A DNA stretch of 19,656 nt from an uncultured Dialister sp. (GCF_900765565.1 NZ_CAAFRZ010000145.1:1-19656), one strand, 5' to 3'. Shown: positions 1 through 7,455, numbered from the stretch's first letter. Notes: generated by a model from the sequence alone, not told the origin. Program-made: numbers and translations.

Positions 1-42
1 GGCTGATCCGCCTGCGGCGCTTTCTTTCCGTTATTTCCGTCA

Positions 43-115
43 GTCATTCGTGCCGTAGGCTGGCCAGCTTTCCTAGAAGCCAGGAGCTAGCAGCTAGAAG
101 CTCCGTGCGAATGAC
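43..115. repeat. Hairpin-rich intergenic repeat at the left edge
   Basis: The first 316 bases hold no credible gene. GTCATTCG (43-50) and CGAATGAC (108-115) form an 8-bp inverted repeat around a 57-bp interior that has its own hairpin (GGAGCT with AGCTCC). The interior segment from GTAGGC at about 55 to 98 resembles 13763-13807 (GTAGGC, AGCTTTCCT, then a GCAG-rich end), so this looks like one member of a dispersed family. Function unknown. Confidence 0.45.
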
Positions 116-186
116 GCTACCTATCAGCGCATGATACAACAGCCCTGCAACCGCAAATTGACAAAACGGGATGAACTATACACCAC

Positions 187-223
187 AAAAAAAGGTACCG
201 GCCCATAAGGCTACAGTACCTTT
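187..223 (-). terminator. Intrinsic terminator of the lysR-type gene
   Basis: On the minus strand AAAGGTAC (223-216) pairs with GTACCTTT (198-191), the loop can form a short inner GCC/GGC helix, and the stem runs into a T-rich tract. It lies about 95 bp past the regulator's stop. The plus-strand copy also has a T tract, so it may act in both directions. Confidence 0.75.
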
Positions 224-316
224 CTGTTTTTCCTTTCTTCTCTTTCCCAATCTCTACGGATGCGAAATGAATGGAGTAACTTCCGATTGGAAGACTCACA
301 GCCCTTTTCCAGGCTC

Positions 317-1216
317 CTATGCTTCCACGGTTTCCCGCTTCTCTCCGTGGTCCTTCAGGTATTCAATGAACGCCGCTGCCACCCGGCTGAAGGGCTGGTT
401 TCTCCTCCAGGCCAGGGCCGGCGGCGCCAGCATGACCGGAGTGAGCGGCCGGAAAACGATACGGGATTCATCGAGGAAGGGCAGGACTCCTTCAGAACCC
501 ATGAAGTATCCCATTCCCTCTTCTACCATGAGGGCCGCATTGCTGGGAAGGTTCGTAATGATGGGAACATGGTTCAGATGGACATCCTGGCCGGACAAGG
601 AAAAATAGCGGGACAGGATATCGCTTCGGCTGGATGCGATGACCGGCTCATTTTCCAGTGCCTTTATATTGACCACTTTCTCTCCCGCCAGAGGCGCATC
701 GGCTCTCATGTAAATTCCCCACCGTCCGGGACGGCCAAAAGGAAGGGCCTCATATTTCTCCATGTCAAATGGCTGCACCAGAAGAGACACGTCAATGAGT
801 CCCCGGTCCATCCTTTCGCAGAGGATATCAGTCACCGCCGTAAGGAAACGGAATTCCACCAAAGGATGGGCCAATTGGAATTCGTGGATGAGGCGGATGA
901 AGTCCCGACTCGCCGGAAGGTCGCCGCCTCCCACACTGACGGTGCCTTCCAGTTTTTCTTCGGACTCCGTCACCTCCCGCTCCGTCCGCTCTACGAGAGA
1001 CAGGATTTCTTCGGCCCGGCGCCGCAGGAGGAATCCCTCTTCGGTGAGGGTAATTTTCCGCTTTCCCCGGATCAGGAGTTTGACTCCCAGTTCCTCCTCC
1101 AGCTCCGAAAGCTGCCGTGACAGGGTGGGCTGGGTCAGGTGAAGCCGCTCGGCGGCCCTGGTAATATTCCCTTCCCGGGCCACCATGAGAAAGTAATTCA
1201 AAACACGAAGTTCCAT
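317..1216 (-). CDS. LysR-family transcriptional regulator
   Basis: This is a full-length (299 aa) LysR-type regulator, a DNA-binding protein that usually responds to a small metabolite. Residues 1-60 are the classic winged HTH (ITRAAERLHLTQPTLSRQL, then GVKLLIR and LTEEG). A short linker helix (about 61-88) leads into a periplasmic-binding-protein-like effector domain (about 90-295). The ATG at 1216 follows a GGGAG ribosome site about 7 bases upstream, so the start is secure. The gene is followed by a terminator and preceded by a structured repeat. There is no divergently transcribed partner, which is the usual clue to a LysR target, so neither effector nor target can be named. The family call is firm; the specific role is unknown. 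Confidence 0.9.
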   Translation of the reverse strand: MELRVLNYFLMVAREGNITRAAERLHLTQPTLSRQLSELEEELGVKLLIRGKRKITLTEEGFLLRRRAEEILSLVERTEREVTESEEKLEGTVSVGGGDLPASRDFIRLIHEFQLAHPLVEFRFLTAVTDILCERMDRGLIDVSLLVQPFDMEKYEALPFGRPGRWGIYMRADAPLAGEKVVNIKALENEPVIASSRSDILSRYFSLSGQDVHLNHVPIITNLPSNAALMVEEGMGYFMGSEGVLPFLDESRIVFRPLTPVMLAPPALAWRRNQPFSRVAAAFIEYLKDHGEKRETVEA

Positions 1217-1263
1217 AGATTTTCTCCCTGTTACATAGAAAGTGATAAATAGAATACCGCTCT

Positions 1264-1554
1264 AATCGGGTGAATGGTTCGTAAGGGTGGTGGGCTGGCA
1301 TCGCTGCGCTCGCCAACCGGGTTGTGGCTTCAATATCGCTGCGCTCATTGAAGCGGGGGCATAGGGTAAATAAGCTTGACCAGAATGGCTGCCTTTGGGA
1401 AGCCCAGTCACACAGACAGATTTCCGGTTGGTAAGTCGCTCCCCCTGGCCACAAGCCCATTCCACATTATGCCCCTGGCGCGAAGCGCCCATAACCCGGT
1501 CGGGCCAGCGAAGCGGCGCCCGACCCACAACCTTTATAAACCATTCATCCGATT
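1264..1554. repeat. Six-arm structured intergenic element, copy 1
   Basis: This is the longest of three related elements (others at 9740-9944 and 16892-17116) and fills most of the 410-bp gap between speE and lysR. A 16-bp terminal inverted repeat with one mismatch (1264-1279 with 1539-1554) encloses nested hairpins read in order: TGGC/GCCA; an ACCGGGTT/AACCCGGT helix enclosing GCTTCAA/TTGAAGC, GGGGGCATA/TATGCCCC and GGCGC/GCGCC; and finally GTCGGGC/GCCCGAC. The third inner arm carries about 100 bp of insert that the other copies lack. No ORF of merit is inside. It could be a mobile palindromic element (MITE/REP-like) or the template of a structured RNA. Confidence 0.8.
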
Positions 1555-1588
1555 GGTGCGCCCACCAGCCACATTTCCAACAATTTAG

Positions 1589-1620
1589 ACAAAAAGAGCT
1601 TTACCAAAATGGCAAAGCTC
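1589..1620 (-). terminator. Intrinsic terminator after speE
   Basis: On the minus strand GAGCTTTGCC (1620-1611) pairs with GGTAAAGCTC (1605-1596) around an ATTTT loop and is followed by TTTTTGT. It sits 7 bp after the speE stop and should end the divIVA-speE transcript. Confidence 0.9.
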
Positions 1621-1626
1621 AATACA

Positions 1627-2484
1627 TCAGAAACTCCTGACTCCCTTATAGAGCAGTTCCTTCACGAAATTGGGGAGGACGAAGCAACTCTTCTGGATGC
1701 CTGCATTATAGTACTTCATGGGCTGGGGTATATCTTTGCGGATGTCCGCTGTCAGGGGATCGTATTTCTTGGACGCCAGCATGAAAGAATGCATGCAGGC
1801 CGGGTAAATGGGCACGTGGGAATAGTACATGCGGACGATGGGGAATACATCATTCATGGCTTCAAACACGTCGTGCACCGTCTGCTGCTGCACAATGGGA
1901 GACTCCGTCTGCTGCACGATGAGTCCATCTTCCCGAAGGGCAGAAAAAGCACTCCGGTAGAAATCCCTCGTGAAGAGTCCCTCCCCCGGACCGATGGGGT
2001 CAGAGCAGTCGATGATGATGACATCGTAAAAATCTTTTACCTGTTTCGCAAAAGCGATGCCGTCTCCCACATGGACATGGAGTTTTTCCGGAGGATTGTT
2101 CAGTACCTTGGAAATGGTGGGGAAATACTCCTTCGAAAGGGCGATGACCCTGCCATCGATGTCGCAGAGGTCCACCTGTTTCACGCAGTCATGGCGGCAC
2201 ACTTCCCGGGCCACACCGCCGTCGCCGCCACCGATAATGAGCACCCGTTCCGGATGGGGATGCATCATGAGGGGCACGTGGGAAATCATTTCATGGTAGG
2301 TCCATTCGTCCTTTACGGAGGTCTGGAATACGCCGTCCAGAATAAGGATCCGTCCATACTGGAGGGTATCGGCGATCTGGATATGCTGGAACGGGGTCTG
2401 TTCTTCGTGGACCATCTTCGTGATTTTCAAAGTAAGCCCCAGATTTTCATTGGCCCATTCCGTGACATACTGCTTTTCTTCCAT
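1627..2484 (-). CDS. speE: Spermidine synthase (polyamine aminopropyltransferase)
   Basis: The enzyme transfers an aminopropyl group from decarboxylated S-adenosylmethionine to putrescine, giving spermidine in the cytosol. The 285-aa length is typical. Visible are the N-terminal beta domain with YGRILILDGVFQ (43-54) and YHEM (63-66), the nucleotide-binding IIGGGDGG (83-90), the acidic residue for the aminopropyl donor around CDID (107-110), and the catalytic-loop motif DCSDPIGPGEGLF (159-171). The start at 2484 is preceded by AAGGA about 9 bases upstream, inside the end of divIVA. The gap from the divIVA stop is only 4 bp, so the two genes are probably co-transcribed. No speD or arginine/ornithine decarboxylase gene is nearby. 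The exact amine acceptor cannot be read from sequence. Confidence 0.93.
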   Translation of the reverse strand: MEEKQYVTEWANENLGLTLKITKMVHEEQTPFQHIQIADTLQYGRILILDGVFQTSVKDEWTYHEMISHVPLMMHPHPERVLIIGGGDGGVAREVCRHDCVKQVDLCDIDGRVIALSKEYFPTISKVLNNPPEKLHVHVGDGIAFAKQVKDFYDVIIIDCSDPIGPGEGLFTRDFYRSAFSALREDGLIVQQTESPIVQQQTVHDVFEAMNDVFPIVRMYYSHVPIYPACMHSFMLASKKYDPLTADIRKDIPQPMKYYNAGIQKSCFVLPNFVKELLYKGVRSF

Positions 2485-2488
2485 TGTT

Positions 2489-3208
2489 TTATTCCTTAGT
2501 TTCTTCAGGAACGGCTTCTTCGGAAGGCGCTTCCTTTTCTTCTGCCGGAGCTACGGTAGCTGCAGCCTGGTCGAAAAGATTGCCGCCTGCTGCCTGTTCT
2601 TCCTCTTTATCAGCAGGGGCTTCCTTTTCTTCTTCGGCCGGTTCCGCTTCCGGTGCTGCCGCTTCGGAAGGCGCTGCTTCTGCTGCGGAAGTTTCAGCCG
2701 GTGCTGCTTCCGGAGCCGGAGCTGCCTTCGGCGCTGTGCCGTCTTCTACGGGCTGGGGAGCCTGGGCTGCCTTGGCTGCTTCGATGAGGGACAGGGCGGA
2801 CTTGAAATTGGACAACAGTTTTTCAATGTACAGGTTCATGTCGCCCTGGGTCTTCAGGATATCTGCATTCATCCTGCGGCGGGCAGTCTCTGCGTCGGAT
2901 ACAATCTTATGGGCTTCATTCTGGGCTTCCCGGATGGAGAGTTCCGCTTCCTTGTGGGCATTCTTCTTTACATTGTCTGCGGTTTCCTGGGCCATGACCA
3001 GGGTATTGGACATGGTGGCTTCCATCTTTTCGTAGTTACGAAGCTTCGTCTTGATGGTATCCATTTCTTCTTCCATCTCACGATGTTCCCGATAAATCCG
3101 TTCATAATCCTGGGCCAGTTCTTCCAGGAAGGAATTCACTTCATCCTGGGAATAGCCGCGAATCTGGCGGGAAAATGTCTTATTATGTATATCCATCGGT
3201 GTAATCAT
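2489..3208 (-). CDS. divIVA: DivIVA-family cell division/polarity protein
   Basis: DivIVA proteins assemble on negatively curved membrane at septa and poles and recruit division-site partners. Residues 1-60 match the conserved membrane-binding domain (MDIHNKTFSRQIRGYSQDEV, then NSFLEELAQDYERI). Residues about 30-150 are coiled coil. The last 75 or so residues are a low-complexity tail rich in Ala, Pro and Glu. The chosen ATG (3208) has AGGAG 9 bases upstream; the later Met (MDIHN) is the family's usual first residue but has no better site. It sits beyond ylmH, as in many Firmicutes, but is separated from it by 326 bp and is followed by speE after 4 bp. Family assignment is firm. The Ala/Glu/Pro tail is of unknown role. 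Confidence 0.9.
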   Translation of the reverse strand: MITPMDIHNKTFSRQIRGYSQDEVNSFLEELAQDYERIYREHREMEEEMDTIKTKLRNYEKMEATMSNTLVMAQETADNVKKNAHKEAELSIREAQNEAHKIVSDAETARRRMNADILKTQGDMNLYIEKLLSNFKSALSLIEAAKAAQAPQPVEDGTAPKAAPAPEAAPAETSAAEAAPSEAAAPEAEPAEEEKEAPADKEEEQAAGGNLFDQAAATVAPAEEKEAPSEEAVPEETKE

Positions 3209-3253
3209 ACAAATTATCTCCTTTAAAAAAGATACTTCAGAGGCTGTGAAATA

Positions 3254-3280
3254 ATTTTAACTTTTGGTTCATTCGTCCAA
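3254..3280 (-). promoter_or_regulatory. Possible promoter for divIVA-speE
   Basis: On the minus strand TTGGAC (3280-3275) and TAAAAT (3259-3254) are spaced by 15 bp, shorter than ideal, about 45 bp before the divIVA start. It would explain expression of divIVA apart from ylmH. Weak evidence. Confidence 0.3.
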
Positions 3281-3349
3281 GTATGTTCGAGAAGTTCCGG
3301 GGATGTTAATGTGTCTCTGATGCTCGCCACCGCAGGTTCAAAAGGGAAG

Positions 3350-3480
3350 ATGACGGCTTCGCCGCTATATGCATCATTTGCGGCGCTATATAATCTGTGC
3401 GCCGCTCCTTCCCCTCGGGCAAAGCCCGTTTCCCCTGAGCCACTTTGGCCGCAGGCCATTCCCCTTCAGCCACTTTCCAA
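3350..3480. repeat. Repeat and hairpin cluster between ylmH and divIVA
   Basis: The 326-bp gap 3209-3534 has no credible gene. It carries an inverted repeat CGCCGC/GCGGCG (3360-3365 and 3380-3385), small hairpins CGGGC-AAA-GCCCG (3416-3428) and GGCC-GCA-GGCC (3447-3457), and two direct copies of a roughly 19-bp unit of the form TTCCCCT-N-AGCCACTTT at 3430-3448 and 3459-3478. Likely an interspersed repeat; no function is apparent. Confidence 0.5.
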
Positions 3481-3507
3481 ACAATGTAGGATTAGCCCAA
3501 ATGTGCT

Positions 3508-3538
3508 AAAAAAGGATCCTATTCTTCACAGGCCTTAC
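3508..3538 (-). terminator. Weak terminator overlapping the ylmH stop
   Basis: On the minus strand AAGGCC (3536-3531) can pair with GGATCCTT (3519-3512, two bases bulged), followed by a run of six T. The stem is short and overlaps the ylmH stop codon. It could end the yggS-ylmH transcript. Confidence 0.35.
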
Positions 3539-4326
3539 TTAAATCTATGAATCAGGAGGCCCGTCCGGCCTTTACGGCTCATACCGGTCTCTTCCACGAT
3601 TTCAATGCGCCCTCGGCCGCGGATGCTGATAATATCTCCTGCTTTCACGGTCTGGGACGGGCTCTTGGCGAGCTGCCAGTTCACTTCTGCCCGCTCATCT
3701 TCCACGGCCTGTACCATTTTTGACCGGGAAATGCCAAATCCTGCAGCTCCCACCGCATCGAGGCGAAGGGAAGCCACCGTAGCCCGCACTTCCTTGGCGG
3801 TCTGCTTGGGCGGCTGGATTTCGGAAAGGGGGATTTCCTCTACCTTCACCGGCACCATGGCCACTTTATGGAAATTATCCATGAGCCAGTCCTTCATGGT
3901 GCTGTCCACCACCACCTGGCAGCCGGCGCCCTGCATGAGGATATCCCCCAGCACAGAGCGGTCAATGCCAAGACCCATGAGGGAGCCCAGCACATCCCGG
4001 TGGCCGATGAGGCGGTACCGGCCGTCCCAGGTCACCGACAGAAGGCTAACCCCGAAATCCACGGGGCCATCGTAATCGCTTCTGGCAAAGCCGATTTTCA
4101 CCCGTTCCGCCTCGTGGTAGCCACCGTAACTTTTCGCCACCACCGTCTTCATGTGGGCTGCAATGGTCTGGCCGATCTGCCGGGAAAAGGGTACCATAAA
4201 GGGTCCCACTGCAAAGGGCCTGCCCCGATCTACGGAGTCTGCGATATCCAGGAGCCGGATAGCCATATCTTTGGCTTCCTCCCCGGAAGCTGCAAAATAA
4301 CGAAGAATTTTTTCTCTATCTTTCAT
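3535..4326 (-). CDS. ylmH: YlmH-family S4-domain RNA-binding protein
   Basis: YlmH proteins sit in the Firmicutes division cluster; the family is linked to ribosome-associated quality control and division. The protein is 263 aa from the chosen start MKDREKILRYF, close to the 257 aa I recall for Bacillus YlmH. The central domain shows VPFSRQIGQTI, GFARSDYDGPVDFGV, IGHRDVLGSLMGLGIDR and the G-C-Q-V-V-V strand typical of the family. The C-terminal S4 domain (about 185-245) has RLDAV, ISRSKMVQAVE, V-N-W and GDIISIRGRGR. An in-frame start 78 bases upstream (4404) lies inside proC and is unlikely. The chosen ATG has only a weak GAAGAGAA-type site. Forty-one bases separate it from proC. Confidence 0.9.
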   Translation of the reverse strand: MKDREKILRYFAASGEEAKDMAIRLLDIADSVDRGRPFAVGPFMVPFSRQIGQTIAAHMKTVVAKSYGGYHEAERVKIGFARSDYDGPVDFGVSLLSVTWDGRYRLIGHRDVLGSLMGLGIDRSVLGDILMQGAGCQVVVDSTMKDWLMDNFHKVAMVPVKVEEIPLSEIQPPKQTAKEVRATVASLRLDAVGAAGFGISRSKMVQAVEDERAEVNWQLAKSPSQTVKAGDIISIRGRGRIEIVEETGMSRKGRTGLLIHRFK

Positions 4327-4367
4327 CTCATTCTCTTCTCTATGACAGGGATCAAATGGACTATCTC

Positions 4368-5165
4368 TTACTTTCCTGCCATTTGATCCGATTTGTCCAG
4401 GCACGCTTTCACGCCGTCCATGAGAGCTCCCCGGAGCCCCTTCTGTTCCATGGCGTAAATACCGGCAATGGTGGTGCCGCCGGGGCTTGTGACCTGGTCC
4501 CGAAGTTCATCCGGATGCTTTCCTGTTTCCAGTACCATCTTTGCCGCACCGTAAAGAGTCTGGGCCGCCGCTTCGATGGCCAGTTTGCGGGGAAGTCCAA
4601 TGAGGACACCGGCGTCTGCCAGGGCATCAATAATGACAAAGGCATATCCCGGGCCTGCCCCGGAGAGGGCCCCCAGTTCGTCCAGCTGCCGCTCCGTCAC
4701 CACCGCTTCCCTGCCGAGGGCAGAGAAAATCTCTTCCGCCTCTTTAATAAAGGCAGGGGACGCTTTCGTCCCAGGGGCAATGGCTGCCATGCCCTCTCCC
4801 ACGGAAGCGGGGGTATTCGGCATGACACGGATTACCTCCGTATTCTCCGGAAGTCCCTTTTCCAGAGACTCCAGTGTCACAGCCGCCGCAATTGAAAGAA
4901 CCCGGGATGGATGGTACCGGGATATTTCTTCGAGCACCCCGGGCACCACGTTCGGTTTCACAGCGATGAGGACAAGGTCTGCCTCTCCCGCTTCTTTCCC
5001 ATCCAATGATGCCTGCACGCCGTATCGGGCTGCTTTTTCCCGGGACGCTTCCTCGGAATGCTCTTTCACATATACATTTTCTTTTTCCCAAAGCCCTTTA
5101 GCAAGGCAGCCGGAGAGGATGGCTCCTCCCATGGCCCCGCAGCCGATGATCAGAATCTTCTTCAT
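4368..5165 (-). CDS. proC: Pyrroline-5-carboxylate reductase
   Basis: ProC carries out the last step of proline synthesis, NAD(P)H-dependent reduction of 1-pyrroline-5-carboxylate. The 265-aa protein is full length. Visible motifs: dinucleotide-binding GCGAMGGAI (8-16), AVKPN (68-72), MPNTPASVGEG (115-125), LSGAGPGYAF (167-176), and the signature DQVTSPGGTTIAG (223-235). It begins 2 bp after the upstream sepF paralogue's stop, so it is co-transcribed with yggS and the sepF genes. A proC-yggS association is known elsewhere, for example in Pseudomonas. Here proC lies where Bacillus has ylmG. High confidence. Confidence 0.95.
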   Translation of the reverse strand: MKKILIIGCGAMGGAILSGCLAKGLWEKENVYVKEHSEEASREKAARYGVQASLDGKEAGEADLVLIAVKPNVVPGVLEEISRYHPSRVLSIAAAVTLESLEKGLPENTEVIRVMPNTPASVGEGMAAIAPGTKASPAFIKEAEEIFSALGREAVVTERQLDELGALSGAGPGYAFVIIDALADAGVLIGLPRKLAIEAAAQTLYGAAKMVLETGKHPDELRDQVTSPGGTTIAGIYAMEQKGLRGALMDGVKACLDKSDQMAGK

Positions 5166-5167
5166 TC

Positions 5168-5590
5168 CTACGGTCCTTTCCAGGTCGGAATGCCTGATAC
5201 AAATGCCAGTCTGTCTTCATGGATATCCACAGTAGAAGGCACGCAGATGAGCACATCATCATTCAGGAGCATCACATCCCCGTGGGCCATGTAGACGGCG
5301 CCGCTCATGAAATCCACAAAACGGCTGGCCACTTCATCATCCACATTATCATTCAGCACGACCATGACGGTCATCCCCCGTTCCAGGGCGTCCACCGCAT
5401 GGCGGGCATCTCCATAGGATCCCGGAACAATAATATCTACTTCAAGAGGCCGGATAGTCCTAGCGGGCACCGCGCCTGGCCCGGGGACATCCTCCCCCTC
5501 TTCTCTTTCCGGTTCCTCGTAGCTTTCCTCTTCTACCGGGTCGTCCATCTGGCTTTTAAGCCAGCGGATTCCCTTAGAAAGAAAGGACAT
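5168..5590 (-). CDS. SepF-like cell division protein, divergent second copy
   Basis: This 140-aa protein is a paralogue of the adjacent SepF. It has an N-terminal amphipathic stretch (MSFLSKGIRWLKSQ) suited to membrane tethering, an acidic linker (about 16-35), and a SepF core from about 47 with SYGDARHAVDALERG, VVLNDNVDDEVASRFVDF and a C-terminal CVPSTVDI. It departs from the usual SepF sequence at the YALDG position, which reads YMAHG, and lacks SepF1's long proline-rich linker. The start overlaps the SepF1 stop by one base (TGATG), implying translational coupling. It may co-assemble with or modulate SepF1. The fold call is good; a separate function is unproven. Confidence 0.85.
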   Translation of the reverse strand: MSFLSKGIRWLKSQMDDPVEEESYEEPEREEGEDVPGPGAVPARTIRPLEVDIIVPGSYGDARHAVDALERGMTVMVVLNDNVDDEVASRFVDFMSGAVYMAHGDVMLLNDDVLICVPSTVDIHEDRLAFVSGIPTWKGP

Positions 5591-6108
5591 CAGCCTTCGT
5601 GGGCCTCAGGTCCCTGGCCCTGGGGAGCTCCCGCGTTCCACTGCGGAGCCGCCGGAGCCTGCTGGTCTCCCTGGTAGGCCGCAAAATTCTCGCGGGAAAC
5701 GCTCATATTATTTGGCGCGCAGAGATAAATGCTTTCGGAAATCTGGTCAATCCGTCCATCAAGGGCATACATGATTCCCTGTACGAAATCCACAATCCGC
5801 TGGGCTTCATCGGCATCGGTCTTTTCCATATTCATCACCACCGGACGCATAGCCTTCAGATGGTCGCCGATTTTTTCTGCATCCCCATAGCTTTTGGGGT
5901 TCACCACCACCATGGTATAGGGTTTGGCTGCCTGACGGGGAGCTGCCGTACGGCCGATACCTCTCACCGGATTATTGACAGCATTGGTGCGGGGTGGAAC
6001 GGGAGCTGCCGGATTCACCGGTGCTTCTTCTTCCTCTCCCAGGTCTTCTTCTCTTTCGTCCTCGTCACGATCTACGAACTGGTCTTTAAATTTATCAAGT
6101 AAGCTCAT
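5590..6108 (-). CDS. sepF: Cell division protein SepF
   Basis: SepF is a membrane-bound, ring-forming partner of FtsZ that aligns and anchors FtsZ filaments at the septum. The 172-aa protein has the N-terminal membrane-targeting helix (MSLLDKFKDQF), a long acidic then Pro/Asn/Ala linker (about 15-65), and the SepF domain (about 66-145): VVVNPKSYGDAEKIGDHL, TDADEAQRIVDFVQG, the canonical YALDG, and LCAPNN. A roughly 27-residue Gln/Pro/Gly-rich tail follows. Its ATG overlaps the yggS stop as ATGA (6108-6105), so it is translationally coupled to yggS. Order and coupling match the Firmicutes ylmE-sepF pair. Confidence 0.93.
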   Translation of the reverse strand: MSLLDKFKDQFVDRDEDEREEDLGEEEEAPVNPAAPVPPRTNAVNNPVRGIGRTAAPRQAAKPYTMVVVNPKSYGDAEKIGDHLKAMRPVVMNMEKTDADEAQRIVDFVQGIMYALDGRIDQISESIYLCAPNNMSVSRENFAAYQGDQQAPAAPQWNAGAPQGQGPEAHEG

Positions 6109-6812
6109 GCTTTGCTCTCCTCCTGATGGTACTGTCTCTCACCAAAAATAGCTGTGCCAATACGAACCATATTGGCTCCTTCTTCGATTGCAATTTCAAA
6201 ATCATGGGTCATCCCCATGGACAGAAGGGAAATCTGTCCTTCCGGGAACTCTTTCTTCATTTCATTCCACATGGTATGGGCCTTCCGGAATACGGGACGC
6301 GTCTTTTCCACGTCCTCATAGTTCGGAGCCATGCACATGAGTCCTTTCACCCGGATATGGGGGAGTTCTTTGACCGTCCGGATGGTTTCTTCCATTTTCT
6401 CCGGTGGAATGCCATGCTTCGATGCTTCTCCGGAAATATTGAATTCCAGAAGCACGTCCTGCACTTTCCCGATTTCTCCGGCCCTCCGGTCGATTTCCTG
6501 GAGAATCTCCACCGAATCGCCGGACTGGATCAGGTCCGCCATGGTCACCGCTTTTTTCACCTTATTTTTCTGTAAATGGCCCTGCAGGTTCCAGGTCACC
6601 GGAAGCGTAAGGGCTTTATACTTCTGTTCCATTTCCTGGACCCGGTTCTCTCCCACCTGGGTGACCCCCAGTCGGATGGCTTCTTCCATATCCTCCAAAG
6701 GATGGAATTTCGTTACCGCCACCAGAGTCACTTCCTGGTGCCAGGGAGACCGTTTTCTGGCCTCTTCAATCCGGTCCATTACATGGGCTAATCTTTCTTT
6801 GATTTCTGACAT
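6105..6812 (-). CDS. yggS: YggS-family PLP-binding protein (PLP homeostasis)
   Basis: Members of this family (YggS/YlmE/PLPBP) bind pyridoxal phosphate and keep its level balanced; no catalytic activity is known. The protein is 235 aa. AVTKFHP (32-38) contains the PLP-binding Lys35. GENRVQE, the N-L-Q-G-H-L-Q-x-N-K segment, S-GEASKHG, LMCMAP and the C-terminal MGMTHDFEIAIEEGANMVRIG with IFGER complete the family pattern. A longer reading from 6911 is rejected because it starts upstream of the extended -10 promoter at 6883-6891. The start at 6812 has an AAGGCGG site. It is first in the yggS-sepF-sepF2-proC-ylmH operon. Confidence 0.93.
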   Translation of the reverse strand: MSEIKERLAHVMDRIEEARKRSPWHQEVTLVAVTKFHPLEDMEEAIRLGVTQVGENRVQEMEQKYKALTLPVTWNLQGHLQKNKVKKAVTMADLIQSGDSVEILQEIDRRAGEIGKVQDVLLEFNISGEASKHGIPPEKMEETIRTVKELPHIRVKGLMCMAPNYEDVEKTRPVFRKAHTMWNEMKKEFPEGQISLLSMGMTHDFEIAIEEGANMVRIGTAIFGERQYHQEESKA

Positions 6813-6882
6813 AGCCCCGCCTTCTTTACAGTATTTTCGGTACATTTCCCTATTTTCGAAAAAAAGGATATACCTGTGTAAT

Positions 6883-6891
6883 AGTATAACA
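6883..6891 (-). promoter_or_regulatory. Extended -10 promoter of the yggS-ylmH operon
   Basis: The minus strand reads TGTTATACT (6891-6883), a TGn-extended -10 with a good TATACT hexamer. There is no convincing -35. Transcription should begin near 6876, leaving about 64 nt of leader before the yggS ATG. This also argues for the shorter yggS start. Confidence 0.6.
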
Positions 6892-6970
6892 AATTTCCCT
6901 GTATAATGCATTAGTTTTTATGATTTTCTGCGGGAAAATAGCGGCTGGCCAACTCGGGTAAATTGGCCCA

Positions 6971-7010
6971 ACCTGCAGCAAATACCCCCCGCTGCATGCA
7001 GCATCTTCCC
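6971..7010. repeat. Interspersed direct repeat, left copy
   Basis: About 40 bp beginning ACCTGCAGCAAAT, then a C run, GCTGC and GCATCT. It recurs at 7337-7378 with small changes. The two copies bracket a 326-bp interior in the 684-bp gene-free gap 6813-7496. Confidence 0.6.
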
Positions 7011-7072
7011 ACTGCCGGTCGTCTCTTCCCAGCCCCGTTATGCTGCAACATCGTCATAGTCATTAACCAGGG

Positions 7073-7147
7073 AGATCTCTCGACTCTTCCTCACATACGA
7101 TTCTTATGTTTATAGGCAATTCGGCGCTGACCACTGCTCGAGATGAC
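7073..7147 (-). repeat. Short interspersed repeat, inverted copy
   Basis: Read on the minus strand, this 75-bp unit begins GTCATCTCGAGC and ends GAGTCGAGAGATCT. The unit at 7212-7290 on the plus strand begins GTCATTTCGACC and ends GAGTGGAGAAATCT. The ends match closely while the interiors differ. The terminal motif resembles short dispersed repeats I recall from other anaerobe genomes. Confidence 0.55.
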
Positions 7148-7211
7148 GGCGAGAGGGGGAGCGTCAGATAGCAGCAAACGGCTTTTCCGAAATTCGCCTC
7201 TCTCAAAACCC

Positions 7212-7290
7212 GTCATTTCGACCGGTGGTACACATGCCTGATGTCTCCTATCGGTTAAAGCTCCTAAAGCTTAGAGGAGTGGAGAAATCT
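7212..7290 (+). repeat. Short interspersed repeat, direct copy
   Basis: Plus-strand unit of 79 bp with ends GTCATTTCGACC and GAGTGGAGAAATCT, matching 7073-7147 in opposite orientation. It lies between the two direct repeats 6971-7010 and 7337-7378. No ORF inside. Confidence 0.55.
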
Positions 7291-7336
7291 TTCTTGCGAA
7301 CGGGAATAGTGGGCTTTACGTTTCAGTCCCTGCCCG

Positions 7337-7378
7337 ACCTGCAGCAAATGCACCCCCGCTGCCTGCGGCATCTCCCCC
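7337..7378. repeat. Interspersed direct repeat, right copy
   Basis: Second copy of the unit at 6971-7010, beginning ACCTGCAGCAAAT and ending GGCATCTCCCCC. The remaining stretch to 7455 shows nothing recognisable. Confidence 0.6.
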
Positions 7379-7455
7379 AAAAGGGGCGGCAAGGAAAACC
7401 CACAGATTCCCCGAATGCCCAAAATCCCCCTCACTCAATGCCGGATTCAGCTCCA

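Noticed and set aside
260..1120. 286-codon plus-strand ORF opposite the LysR gene
   Set aside because: Antisense to a complete LysR regulator; composition is typical of a shadow frame.
1609..2499. Long plus-strand ORF (296 codons) opposite speE
   Set aside because: The minus strand encodes an unmistakable spermidine synthase with all motifs. The plus reading is a His/Gly-rich antisense shadow with no ribosome site or family features.
6813..6911. Extended N-terminus for YggS starting at 6911
   Set aside because: It would begin upstream of the extended -10 promoter and adds residues not seen in the family; the ATG at 6812 has a ribosome site.
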